A stretch of DNA of 41,701 nt from Gemmatimonadota bacterium (GCA_025360995.1 JANYBD010000136.1:1-41701); one strand, 5' to 3'. Shown: positions 7,525 to 15,445, counted from the stretch's first letter. The notes: generated by a model from the letters alone, not told the origin. Numbers and translations: made by a program.

Positions 7525-8787
7525 ATGACACCGAAAACAGCGGCGCCTCGCGCGCCGCGGCGAGCCGCTAAGGCCGCACCGCTGGCCGAAGAGTCAGCAG
7601 CAATCACCCCCGCGATTTCCGAATCGGCCTCGCTAGCCGAAGCCGAAGCCGCGACCACCGACATCACATTTGCCGATCTTGGGCTCTCCGCCCAAATGCT
7701 CGAAGCGCTAACGGACGCCGGTTACAAGAAGCCGACACCGATTCAAGCGCAGGCCGTGCCGCTCGCACTGAAAGGCCGCGATCTGATTGGCTTGGCGCAG
7801 ACGGGCACCGGCAAGACAGCAGCGTTTACCATTCCGATCATCGAACGTCTGATCGGCGGTCCGCACCGCACTCGGGCGCTCATACTGACGCCCACGCGCG
7901 AACTGTGCGTGCAGGTCGAAGAGAGCTTCACGAAATACGGTCGCCACTCCGGACTCGACGTGATTCCGGTATACGGCGGAGTGGGATACGAGCCGCAAGT
8001 GAAAGCATTGCGCGCCGGAGTCGACGTTATCGTGGCGACGCCGGGCCGTCTGCTCGACCATCTCGAGAAGCAAAACGTGGTGTTCGACGAAGTCGAAGTG
8101 TTAGTGCTCGACGAAGCGGACCGGATGCTCGATATGGGATTTGCCCCGCAAATCAACCGGATCATCGCGCAACTCCATCCGTATCGTCAGACGCTGCTGT
8201 TCAGCGCGACCATGCCACCGGAAGTCGAAGCGTTGGCGCGCAAATATCTGCGCAAGCCCGTGGTTGTGCAGGTCGGGCGCCGGTCCGGTGCCGCAACAAC
8301 GGTGCAGCATTTTGTTTATCCGTGCCCGAAAGACAAGAAGAGTGCGCTGCTCGCCGAATTGCTGAAACAGAAGGCGATGGACACTGTGCTCGTGTTCACC
8401 CGCACCAAGCACGGTGCCGACCGCGTGGTCAAGCATCTCGAGCGTGACGGCGTCAAAGCCGGTGCGATGCATGCCGATAAAACGCAGGGGCAGCGCACCA
8501 AAGCGCTCGAAGATTTCAAGAGTGGCAAGCTTCGCGTACTCGTGGCAACGGACATTGCGCAGCGCGGATTGGACATCTCGGGCATCACGCACGTGATCAA
8601 CTACGATGTGCCGCAGCAAGCCGAAGACTATGTGCACCGCATTGGACGCACGGGTCGCGCCGCCAGTACGGGCGATGCGTACACGTTTATGTGTGCTGAC
8701 GAGATTGCGATGGTGCGGACGATCGAACGGGTGATCGGCCAGCAGATTCCGCGGATCTCGGTGCCGGGGTACGATTTCGGGACTTAG
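7525..8787 (+). CDS. DEAD-box ATP-dependent RNA helicase (RhlE-like)
   Basis: 420 aa from the ATG at 7525. A TTG at 7483 would add 14 residues, but AGAAATG spacing and the Ala/Pro/Lys-rich leader favour 7525. All motifs are in order: F49 plus TPIQ (71-74, Q motif), AQTGTGKT (91-98), PTRELC (123-128), TPGR (172-175), DEAD (196-199), SAT (227-229), ATDIAQRGLD (341-350) and HRIGRTGR (371-378). The helicase ends soon after domain 2 without the long basic tail of some RhlE proteins, and it carries a disordered acidic/alanine-rich N-terminus of about 45 residues instead. It unwinds short RNA duplexes with ATP, probably in ribosome assembly or RNA decay. It is monocistronic, with a large inverted-repeat element downstream. 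Confidence 0.95.
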   Translation: MTPKTAAPRAPRRAAKAAPLAEESAAITPAISESASLAEAEAATTDITFADLGLSAQMLEALTDAGYKKPTPIQAQAVPLALKGRDLIGLAQTGTGKTAAFTIPIIERLIGGPHRTRALILTPTRELCVQVEESFTKYGRHSGLDVIPVYGGVGYEPQVKALRAGVDVIVATPGRLLDHLEKQNVVFDEVEVLVLDEADRMLDMGFAPQINRIIAQLHPYRQTLLFSATMPPEVEALARKYLRKPVVVQVGRRSGAATTVQHFVYPCPKDKKSALLAELLKQKAMDTVLVFTRTKHGADRVVKHLERDGVKAGAMHADKTQGQRTKALEDFKSGKLRVLVATDIAQRGLDISGITHVINYDVPQQAEDYVHRIGRTGRAASTGDAYTFMCADEIAMVRTIERVIGQQIPRISVPGYDFGT

Positions 8788-8801
8788 CAGTCGCCCGCTC
8801 A

Positions 8802-9065
8802 CCCGTCCGGCACCGCCCGGCGGCGGCTTGTCCTCGTTCGTCCTCGGCCGTTGGCCGGGGACTCTCTGCGGGCGCCACCTGTGGGCGGTGCCGGACGGGC
8901 TCGCTTCACACATTGGTGCGGAGTGGAAGCCTGACGCTGCGCGGTGCACAGTCTCACTGACCATCGGTGCGCACGAATGGTGGCAGAGCGCGACTGGCGT
9001 TGCCCGCCGGCGGCGCCCGCAGCGCCGACCGGCCATCGGCCGAGGCGAAGCGAGGACAAGCCGCC
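8802..9065. repeat. Large inverted-repeat intergenic element
   Basis: The 315-bp gap 8788-9102 contains no credible gene. It is built of nested inverted repeats. Arms 8822-8858 and 9029-9065 (37 nt each) match at 32 of 37 positions. Inside these, CTGCGGGCGCC (8866-8876) pairs with GGCGCCCGCAG (9012-9022). A separate perfect 17-bp pair joins 8802-8818 and 8883-8899. The result would be a long, branched hairpin. It may be a dispersed repeat of this genome, a non-autonomous element or a strong bidirectional terminator; no target duplication or transposase is seen. Confidence 0.75.
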
Positions 9066-9102
9066 ATAGGGCAATGCTAGTCGCGCTCACGCGCGACGAT
9101 AA

Positions 9103-9531
9103 TTAGTGCCGCACGCGACCCATGCGTGAAGTGAAGATCGTGTCCGTTCTACCACCACGTGAGACGATGACCGTGGTGTTCGCGGCGCCCCAGCCGAGTC
9201 CGGTTGGCGCGTAGGTGATCGATTCGCGCGACGCTTCGAGGCGAACGCCGCGACTGCTCGCGAGATTGCGCTCCAACAGTGTTTCGCTGCCACTGATGAC
9301 GCGCACACGACCGGTGCGCGGATCGGCGATAAACGATGCATAGTCACCGCGACGCGTCGCCGCGGCGCGGGCCGTCGCGAGTGCAAGCAGCACATCCTGG
9401 GATGCAGAGCGTACACTCATGCGATCGGTGACCGCCGCGATGTGCGGCACGGCTACCGCCGCGCATATTCCAACAAGGGTCATCACAATTGCCAGTTCAA
9501 CGAGCGTGGTACCACGCCGGAAGACTCGCAC
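9103..9531 (-). CDS. GspH/FimT-type pseudopilin
   Basis: 142 aa from a GTG at 9531, preceded by a good ribosome site (GGGAG, 6-nt spacing). It carries a classic type III (prepilin) signal: RRG before TTLVELAIVM, with Glu at +5 of the predicted mature protein, then a hydrophobic helix to about residue 29. The rest fits a GspH/FimT minor pseudopilin globular domain (short beta strands, Gly/Thr rich, ending TSRMGRVRH). It would be cut by a prepilin peptidase and enter a type II secretion or type IV pilus tip. No other pilus or secretion gene is in the window, so it is an orphan locus. Confidence 0.85.
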   Translation of the reverse strand: MRVFRRGTTLVELAIVMTLVGICAAVAVPHIAAVTDRMSVRSASQDVLLALATARAAATRRGDYASFIADPRTGRVRVISGSETLLERNLASSRGVRLEASRESITYAPTGLGWGAANTTVIVSRGGRTDTIFTSRMGRVRH

Positions 9532-9655
9532 ATCAAGCTCCCAATTAGGTTCAAACGGATATACGTTCTCGATCAGGCAGGGCCGTTATCATCCTGCCGC
9601 GCCTCGTATTGATTTTGCGCGTCGCGCCATCGCACCGCTCTTGGGAGATTCACCG

Positions 9656-9922
9656 ATGCCATTCGCCGCACGATTAAATGCCAGACTGTGGATGGTCGTA
9701 CGTCTCGCCGGCGTGCTGTCACTCGCCGGCTGTGTCTCCAGTCCGCAGGCCGAAGCGACTCGCGCCCAGCAAATGATTGAGCTGGGCGACGCCGTCACGC
9801 AATTGCGACAGCAGACTGCCGAACTTCAGGGCGCGGTTGATTCACTGAAACTGGTGCTCGCCAAACAAGACACGACTAACGCCCGCCTCGCCAATGTGAC
9901 CGGCATCGTCGTCGTGAAATGA
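9656..9922 (+). CDS. Small lipoprotein with short coiled coil
   Basis: 88 aa from the ATG at 9656, with GGGAG upstream. The signal peptide ends in a lipobox (LAGC, Cys at 26). The mature part is short and heptad-like (IELGDAVTQLRQQTAELQ), reminiscent of small outer-membrane lipoproteins with coiled coils. The stop overlaps the SGNH hydrolase start (ATGA at 9919-9922), so the two are translationally coupled. Family unknown. Confidence 0.75.
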   Translation: MPFAARLNARLWMVVRLAGVLSLAGCVSSPQAEATRAQQMIELGDAVTQLRQQTAELQGAVDSLKLVLAKQDTTNARLANVTGIVVVK

Positions 9923-10545
9923 GCCGATTCCTCGCGCTGGGTGACTCCTACACGGTCGGCGAGCAAGTCGCGCCCGACCAATGCTGGCCCAGTCAACTCA
10001 CGCGGGTGTTGCGGCGGCACGGTGTGATGCTCGACGATCCCGAAATTGTGGCGCGCACGGGATGGACGACGGATGAACTCGCGGCTGGCATTTCCATCGC
10101 ATCGATTGCTCAGGTCTTTGAATTGGTGAGCCTGTCAATTGGCGTGAACAATCAGTATCGCGGTGGCTCACTCGAGCGGTACCACCAGGAATTCGTGGAG
10201 TTGTTTGTTCAGGCAATCGGATTTGCGGGGGGCCACGTTGGACACGTGGTCGTGGTGTCGATCCCCGATTGGGGCGTGACGCCCTTCGCGACGCAACGAG
10301 CGCAAACCACCGGATCACCGGCGCAAGATCCCGCCGCAATAAGTAAGGCCATCGACGGGTTCAACGCGGTCAATCGTCACGAAACTCTGGCGGCGGGCGC
10401 ACGCTATGTCGACATCACGACGGCGTCGCGGGAGCGGCGCGGCAACTGGCTTGCGGCTGATGGACTGCACCCGTCTGGCGCGCAGTACGCCCGATGGGCC
10501 GAGCTAGTGACGCCCGCCGCGCTCGCAGCATTCGCGACGACATGA
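9919..10545 (+). CDS. SGNH/GDSL-family hydrolase
   Basis: 208 aa. Block I has the nucleophile S10 in LALGDSYT. Block III appears as GVNN (75-78), in place of the common GxND. Block V is DGLHPSG with D181 and H184, completing the catalytic Asp-x-x-His. No signal peptide is seen, so it is a cytoplasmic esterase or lipase, perhaps a deacetylase acting on small esters. It overlaps the lipoprotein gene upstream by ATGA. At its 3' end another ATGA (10542-10545) opens the frame that leads into the selenoprotein. Confidence 0.9.
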   Translation: MSRFLALGDSYTVGEQVAPDQCWPSQLTRVLRRHGVMLDDPEIVARTGWTTDELAAGISIASIAQVFELVSLSIGVNNQYRGGSLERYHQEFVELFVQAIGFAGGHVGHVVVVSIPDWGVTPFATQRAQTTGSPAQDPAAISKAIDGFNAVNRHETLAAGARYVDITTASRERRGNWLAADGLHPSGAQYARWAELVTPAALAAFATT

Positions 10546-10613
10546 ATCGCAGCGATGTGCGGCGTGTGGCAAATTCGCCATATTTCCTCCATGACTTCAG
10601 CATTGGAGCAGCA

Positions 10614-10847
10614 ATGATTGTCACGATCGAGTACTGCACGGTTTGAAACTATGAGCCGAGGGCTGTCGGTCTGGCGGCCGCGATTCGCGAAATGTTTCCG
10701 GATGCTGACGTGGGAATGATTCCCTCGAGCGGCGGACGGTTCGAAGTTTCGCTCGACGGCGTGCCGATTTTCGAAAAATCAATTCTTCGACGCCACGCAC
10801 AGCCGGGTGAAGTACTCGGCATTCTCAAGCAACGCGCCCACCTGTGA
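10614..10847 (+). CDS. SelW/Rdx-family selenoprotein (UGA read as selenocysteine)
   Basis: 77 residues, interrupted in the standard code by TGA at 10644-10646 (residue 11). Reading TGA as Sec (U) gives a complete SelT/SelW/SelH (Rdx) domain: IEYCTVUNYEPRAVGLAAAI at the N-terminus (C8-T9-V10-U11, a C-x-x-U redox motif where homologs carry C-x-x-C or C-x-x-U), then SSGGRFEVSLDGVPIFEKS and QPGEVLGIL. These are the beta strands and final helix of the thioredoxin-like fold. The ribosome site GGAG (10605-10608) is 5 nt before the ATG. An in-frame ATG at 10542 overlapping the SGNH stop would add 24 residues, not typical of the family. The stop overlaps the pfkA start (GTGA, 10844-10847). A SECIS-like hairpin lies at 10661-10679. 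Role: thiol/selenol redox protein of uncertain substrate. The alternative is a sequencing error in a Cys codon, but the hairpin argues against that. Confidence 0.85.
10661..10679 (+). promoter_or_regulatory. Bacterial SECIS hairpin downstream of the Sec codon
   Basis: The hairpin begins 14 nt after the UGA. Pairs are G10661-C10679, G10662-C10678, C10663-G10677, U10664-G10676, G10665-C10675 and C10667-G10674, with U10666 bulged and an apical loop GGUCUG (10668-10673). A bulged U on the 5' side of the upper stem and a GGUCU loop are the elements SelB recognises in the E. coli fdhF SECIS. The distance from UGA to the loop (21 nt) is within the usual bacterial range. The pairing is by hand and has not been energy-folded. 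Confidence 0.7.
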
Positions 10848-11923
10848 AAATTGCGATCTCCACTGGTGGCGGCGACGCCCCGGGTCTAAACGCCGTCATC
10901 CGTGCCGCCGTGCTCTCCGCTATTGACCGCGGCTGGGAAGTGCTGGGTATCAAAAAAGGATACGCCGGATTGCTCGGCGACGACGAAGTGATTCCGTTGG
11001 GCCGTGACGAAGTGCGCGGGATCGGTCACTTGGGCGGGACGATTCTCGGGGCGAGCAATCGGGGAAATCCGTTCCATTATCCCGTGCGCCAACCCGACGG
11101 TAGCCACATCGAGATTGACCGCTCGGACGAGCTGGTGGAGAACGCCCGCAATCTCGGAATCGACGCGGTGATTTCAATCGGCGGTGACGGCTCACTCGCG
11201 ATCGCTCAGCGGCTCGCACAGAAAGGGATGCGCACGGTGAGTGTGCCGAAGACCATCGACAACGACGTCAGCGGCACGATCACGACTTTCGGATTTGACA
11301 CGGCCGTGAACACGGCGATGGAAGCGATCGACAAGTTGCATACGACCGCCGAAAGTCACGATCGGGTCATCGTGATGGAAGTTATGGGGAGGAGTGCCGG
11401 ATTTATTGCGCTGCATTCCGGCGTGGCTGGTGCGGCGCACGTGATTCTGATTCCGGAAATTCCTTATGATATTCAATGTGTGTGCGAGGCCGTGATGCTG
11501 CGCGATCGTCGTGGCCGGCATTTCGGAATTGTCGTCGCAGCGGAAGGGGCATTTCCAAGGGGCGGCTACGAGTCCGTGATGGGGGCATCGCTCCCGGGGC
11601 AAGCGAAGCGAGTTGGTGGGGTGGCGGAAACGCTGGCGAGGCAGATTCATGAAGGGACGGGCAAGGAGTGCCGGTCACTCGTGCTCGGACATCTCCAGCG
11701 TGGCGGAATGCCCACCGGGTACGACCGATTGCTGGCGACCCGATTTGGCGGCGCGGCGGTCAAGGCGGTCGAGGACGGCAAATGGGGTCATATGGTGGCC
11801 CTCCAGTCGCCGGACATTGTGACAATCCCGATCGAGCAAGTGCTGGGGAAACCGAAACGGGTGGATTTGGGGCACGACTTGGTTCTCACCGCCCGACGGC
11901 TGGGGATTTCCTTTGGCAACTGA
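10844..11923 (+). CDS. pfkA: 6-phosphofructokinase
   Basis: 359 aa from a GTG that overlaps the selenoprotein stop by four bases. It phosphorylates fructose 6-phosphate in glycolysis. Visible signatures: STGGGDAPGLN (6-16), GGDGS (113-117), PKTIDND (135-141, catalytic base D139), MGRSAGF (181-187) and LQRGG for substrate binding. Gly in GGDGS normally marks ATP use, whereas pyrophosphate enzymes have GGDD. The Lys in PKTIDND, instead of the Gly of E. coli PfkA (PGTIDND), is shared with the long 'group III' and PPi enzymes. ATP dependence is therefore likely but not certain. It is cytoplasmic, probably a tetramer or dimer. Translation coupled to a redox selenoprotein is unusual. Confidence 0.95.
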   Translation: MKIAISTGGGDAPGLNAVIRAAVLSAIDRGWEVLGIKKGYAGLLGDDEVIPLGRDEVRGIGHLGGTILGASNRGNPFHYPVRQPDGSHIEIDRSDELVENARNLGIDAVISIGGDGSLAIAQRLAQKGMRTVSVPKTIDNDVSGTITTFGFDTAVNTAMEAIDKLHTTAESHDRVIVMEVMGRSAGFIALHSGVAGAAHVILIPEIPYDIQCVCEAVMLRDRRGRHFGIVVAAEGAFPRGGYESVMGASLPGQAKRVGGVAETLARQIHEGTGKECRSLVLGHLQRGGMPTGYDRLLATRFGGAAVKAVEDGKWGHMVALQSPDIVTIPIEQVLGKPKRVDLGHDLVLTARRLGISFGN

Positions 11924-11991
11924 CGCCCGCGCTATTTGCGCGGCAAACCGCCAGCAATGAACCTCGGATGTGGCAGGGGGTAGTACAGTCG

Positions 11992-12021
11992 GGCCGCCAA
12001 ACTGGTAACATTGTGGCGGCC
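11992..12021. other. Hairpin after pfkA
   Basis: Perfect 8-bp inverted repeat GGCCGCCA (11992-11999) / TGGCGGCC (12014-12021) with a 14-nt loop, in the 154-bp gap after pfkA. There is no T-run, so it is not a typical intrinsic terminator. It may stabilise the 3' end or be a protein site. Confidence 0.35.
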
Positions 12022-12077
12022 GCAAAAGTGCGTCGTCTTTGCATCGACGCCTACCGCATTTGATCGGAGGTTGGACC

Positions 12078-12629
12078 GTGCTGTCGTTCCGTTCGCTTGT
12101 CACTCCAACTGCCTTGATTCTTGGGCTTGCGGCAATGCCGATTGGCGCGCAGGAGCGCAGGGATGAGGCCATCCCCAAGTCGGCGATGCCGCCGGCCGGA
12201 ATGTGTCGGGTATGGTTGGACAATGTGGCCGCTGCTCAACAGCCGGCGCCGACAGATTGCTCGACCGCCATCAAGAACAGTCCGGGGAATGGCGCCCGGT
12301 TGATCTTTGGGACGTTCTCCAGAGCGGCCCGAGTTCGCACGCTGGAGCCGCTGGAGCCAGGAATTGCGAATCGCCAAAGCAGCGAGCTGGTCGAGCGCGC
12401 GTACCTCAAGCGTCCTGAGCAAACTCCGGCGCGCACCGAAACCTCAGCGGTGCGCACCGAACAGTCTGCGCAACGCACAGAGGCAAATGATCGGCGGCAG
12501 ATACAGGTGCAAGCGGCCGCGGCCAGTGCCCGCGCAACGGCAGCGCCTCCACCGACTGTGGTGCGCCCTCAACCAGTCGCTCAGCCCATGCCGGCGCCAG
12601 TGAAGCCGCCGGAGAAACCGCAGTACTAG
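12078..12629 (+). CDS. Secreted hypothetical protein, Pro/Ala/Gln-rich tail
   Basis: 183 aa from a GTG at 12078, chosen for the strong ribosome site GGAGG (12066-12070) 7 nt upstream. The signal peptide is about 24 residues (ending PIGA). The mature N-terminus has the motif PPAGMCRVWLDN followed by QPAPTDC and a TxxxGxxxIFG-like end. This is a widespread but uncharacterised segment of exported bacterial proteins, and the two Cys could form a disulfide. The remainder is low complexity: repeated RTE-type triplets (RTETSAVRTEQSAQRTE), then Ala/Pro-rich sequence ending KPPEKPQY. It probably resides in the envelope. The function is unknown. Confidence 0.75.
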   Translation: MLSFRSLVTPTALILGLAAMPIGAQERRDEAIPKSAMPPAGMCRVWLDNVAAAQQPAPTDCSTAIKNSPGNGARLIFGTFSRAARVRTLEPLEPGIANRQSSELVERAYLKRPEQTPARTETSAVRTEQSAQRTEANDRRQIQVQAAAASARATAAPPPTVVRPQPVAQPMPAPVKPPEKPQY

Positions 12630-12754
12630 ACACGCCGCTCCGTCGCGTTCGCGACCCGTATCTCCCGCCGGATCACGATGCTTTTGTCGGCTCCGGCCCC
12701 ACACGTCGCATCATCGTCATAGCGCCGACTCGAGCAGCTTGCGAAACCATCGAG

Positions 12755-15391
12755 TTGGCGTTCACGCTTGATATTCCGACGGTCCTCTGGCAGTCGCGTG
12801 GCGCAGAACTGCTTGCACTTGCCGACGGATTCCATACTGAAGACCTGAATGCACCGCGCGGCGCCTTGCGCCGGGGATTCGGGATTGTCGCCGGGACCGG
12901 TACGGGAAAAACGCTGGCGGTGAAACCCATCGCACAGGCAATACTTGGGACCACCGAGTTGCGCGTGGGCGTGATCAACCGCGAGCGCGAGGCGACGCCA
13001 GAATCACCGACGTGGAATGTGGTCATCGTGACCACGGGAATTGCCCGGCGGTGGTTTCAGGATGGTGACATTCGCGATCAGGACACACTGGTGGTGGACG
13101 AAATCCATCAGACCAGCGCCGAACTGGAGTTATGCCTGGCCCTTGGCAAACGGGTCGGGTGCCGATTCATCTGGCTCTCGGCGACGGTCGACCCGTCGTT
13201 CTATGCGCGGTACCTCAATGCCGCGAGTGTTGTGGAAAGCAGTGCCTTCGATCCCGCGAAGGCCGCTGTGGTAGAAGTCGTGCGATCGAATCCGGTGAAC
13301 TTTCTCGACGACCGTTTTCTGACCCGCGTGATGAAGGAGAAGCGCGGCGTAGGGGTGTTTCTGCCGACGCGAGCGGGCGTGGAACAGGTGGCGGCGAGCG
13401 TCGGCGCACGATTCAAACAGATCACCGCGCAGTTCTATCACGGTGGCGAGCCGATTCGAGTGATCCGGCCGTTTCTTGAAGGTGACGTCAATAAACCGTA
13501 CGTCCTCTCGATGACCGCGGCTGGCCAGAGCGCACTGAATGTCCAAGGTTTGGATACGGTCGTGATTGATGATACGCGGTTCGCGAATGTTGTGGACCGC
13601 GGCCGCAACGTGCTGACGCGGTTGCACCTCGGTGCGAATGAACTCTTACAGATGGCCGGTCGTGTCCACGGGCGCGTAGCCGGTGGCCGCGTGTTCATTC
13701 TGTCGGATCGCGACATTCAGTTTGCATCGCTTCGCCCGACCGCGCCGGAATTCCAACTCGCCGGGGACAGCCAGCGTGTCGCACTTACCTGTGCCGATCT
13801 TGGTGTGCGCGCCGACGAACTCGATTTACCGGTCGAGCTCGACAAACTGAGCTATCGCAAGGCAGTGGCGTTGTTGGAGTCGCGGGGCATTATCGACAAC
13901 GGACGTCTGTCGCGATATGGCAAAGCGGTGGAGGCGATGCCGGTCGATCGTCCGTGGGCCGAGTTGTTGGTGCATTGCGACGACGCGTTACTCCCATACG
14001 TCGCGGTGATGAGCGCCATCGAATCGCTCCACCGGATGACGCGTGAGGATCGTGATCTTGCCGGACTGATTGTGCAGGGGAGCGATAATCTGACATCGTA
14101 CAATGTTTACGCCGAAGCGTTTCATAAATGCGGATTTATCGGGGAAATTTATGGTCTCCCCCGGCATCAGTTTGACGAAAGCATTGAGCGGTGGGCTGAC
14201 CGGCGTGGTGTGCTGGTGAAGGCGATGGAAGACGCCGCCCTTGGCATGGCCAGTGTTTTTCGATCGGTCGGCTTGCCGCTGCCGACGACGATGCCGATTG
14301 TGACCGAGCATATCGAACGCCAGTTCATGGACCTGCTCGCCAAGATCCAGCCATTTGATCTGGTAATTGATGAGCACACGATGGATGGCCACGACGCGCG
14401 CGTGTCGAAAACGAGCGTCGCCGGTAGCTGGGGCGCGATCAGCGGCACGTTGCGTTACTTCGCTGATCCATATGGCAATCCGCGCGCCGCGATCGAAGGG
14501 ACGAATATTCCACACGCACTCGTTCGCAAATATGCGACGACGAGTGCGGCCCGCCTGGTATTTGACGGCAAACACAAACAAACTCCACTGGCCCTCGAAC
14601 GGAGGGTGGATTACTTCGGATTTGAACTGGAGCGGGAGCGCGAGGCCGTGTACGAGTTCCCGGCCGGGCTTGAAGACGAAGCGCGGCGCGTGCTCGGTGA
14701 AGCGCTGGCGCGGGGTGAAGCGCGACATGCGGCAGTGCAGCGAAACCGGCAACCGGTGGACGAAGTGCGAGAGGCCTATCGGCGTTCCGGTGGCAGGACG
14801 CCGAAGATGGGACAAGCGGAACTGACTGCGTGGTATGCAGAAGGACTTCGCGCGGTTACGAATCTGCAGGAGTTTCGCGGCGCGTCACTCCGATTCAACG
14901 CGGACGATTTTGTTTCTCGCGACGAGCGGGCGCGGCTGATGGCGCTCCCGGGCGCGATTGAAGTCCGCGAGCGCACGGTGCCCATGCACTACGAAGTGGA
15001 AGACACTGCCGCCGGACCTCTCGGAGTTGTGCGGTTGGTGTTGCCGGAGAAAATTGCCCGCGGATTGGTTGCGGAAGAACTCCCGGAGTTGGACCGTCCA
15101 CTGCGCTTTGCAATTACTCGCGGCGGGCGAGGATCGGTAAAAGCGGAATCGCTGGATGGAATTGCCGACGCACTCGACCGGCCGTTTACCGATTCGGAGC
15201 TGGTACAAGAGCGCAGTTCGCGGCGCGATGCGTTCCAAAAATATGAGAAGCGAGATGGTAAACGCGGTGCCGTCGCTCGCGGGGGTTCGGGCCGTAATAG
15301 CCGAGGAGGCCGCGACAAGGATTCACGGGGTGGCTCGGGGAAGCCAGGGTCGCCGGCTGGTCGGGGCAAGCGGAGAGGAAAGGGGCGCTAG
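12755..15391 (+). CDS. DExH-box helicase (HrpA/HrpB-like) with RG-rich tail; true start unclear
   Basis: 878 aa from a TTG at 12755. Motif I AGTGTGKT (46-53), motif Ib-like TTGIARRW (93-100), motif II DEIH (115-118), motif III SAT (142-144) and motif VI QMAGRVHGR identify a superfamily 2 DEAH-type NTPase. Winged-helix/ratchet-like and unassigned helical regions fill the middle. The last 45 residues are a basic RGG/SRGG tail, typical of RNA binding. The open frame continues upstream past 12629, without ATG, GTG or TTG, and encodes helicase-like sequence (IIVIAPTRAACETIEL, about 12710-12757). The annotated TTG therefore probably truncates the protein. A rare start (ATC at 12710 or 12713), or a sequence error upstream, would explain it. 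Role: ATP-driven RNA remodelling (inferred). Confidence 0.85.
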   Translation: MAFTLDIPTVLWQSRGAELLALADGFHTEDLNAPRGALRRGFGIVAGTGTGKTLAVKPIAQAILGTTELRVGVINREREATPESPTWNVVIVTTGIARRWFQDGDIRDQDTLVVDEIHQTSAELELCLALGKRVGCRFIWLSATVDPSFYARYLNAASVVESSAFDPAKAAVVEVVRSNPVNFLDDRFLTRVMKEKRGVGVFLPTRAGVEQVAASVGARFKQITAQFYHGGEPIRVIRPFLEGDVNKPYVLSMTAAGQSALNVQGLDTVVIDDTRFANVVDRGRNVLTRLHLGANELLQMAGRVHGRVAGGRVFILSDRDIQFASLRPTAPEFQLAGDSQRVALTCADLGVRADELDLPVELDKLSYRKAVALLESRGIIDNGRLSRYGKAVEAMPVDRPWAELLVHCDDALLPYVAVMSAIESLHRMTREDRDLAGLIVQGSDNLTSYNVYAEAFHKCGFIGEIYGLPRHQFDESIERWADRRGVLVKAMEDAALGMASVFRSVGLPLPTTMPIVTEHIERQFMDLLAKIQPFDLVIDEHTMDGHDARVSKTSVAGSWGAISGTLRYFADPYGNPRAAIEGTNIPHALVRKYATTSAARLVFDGKHKQTPLALERRVDYFGFELEREREAVYEFPAGLEDEARRVLGEALARGEARHAAVQRNRQPVDEVREAYRRSGGRTPKMGQAELTAWYAEGLRAVTNLQEFRGASLRFNADDFVSRDERARLMALPGAIEVRERTVPMHYEVEDTAAGPLGVVRLVLPEKIARGLVAEELPELDRPLRFAITRGGRGSVKAESLDGIADALDRPFTDSELVQERSSRRDAFQKYEKRDGKRGAVARGGSGRNSRGGRDKDSRGGSGKPGSPAGRGKRRGKGR

Positions 15392-15445
15392 TACAGCCGC
15401 GCGTCTCCGGTACTAAGTTTTCACGTTGCACTTTCCGGAGAGTTT

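Noticed and set aside
8101-9090. 329-codon open frame on the minus strand
   Set aside because: Most of it is antisense to conserved DEAD-box motifs; the rest lies in the inverted-repeat element.
13988-14815. 275-codon minus-strand frame inside the DExH helicase
   Set aside because: Antisense of helicase coding sequence, no domain and no ribosome site.
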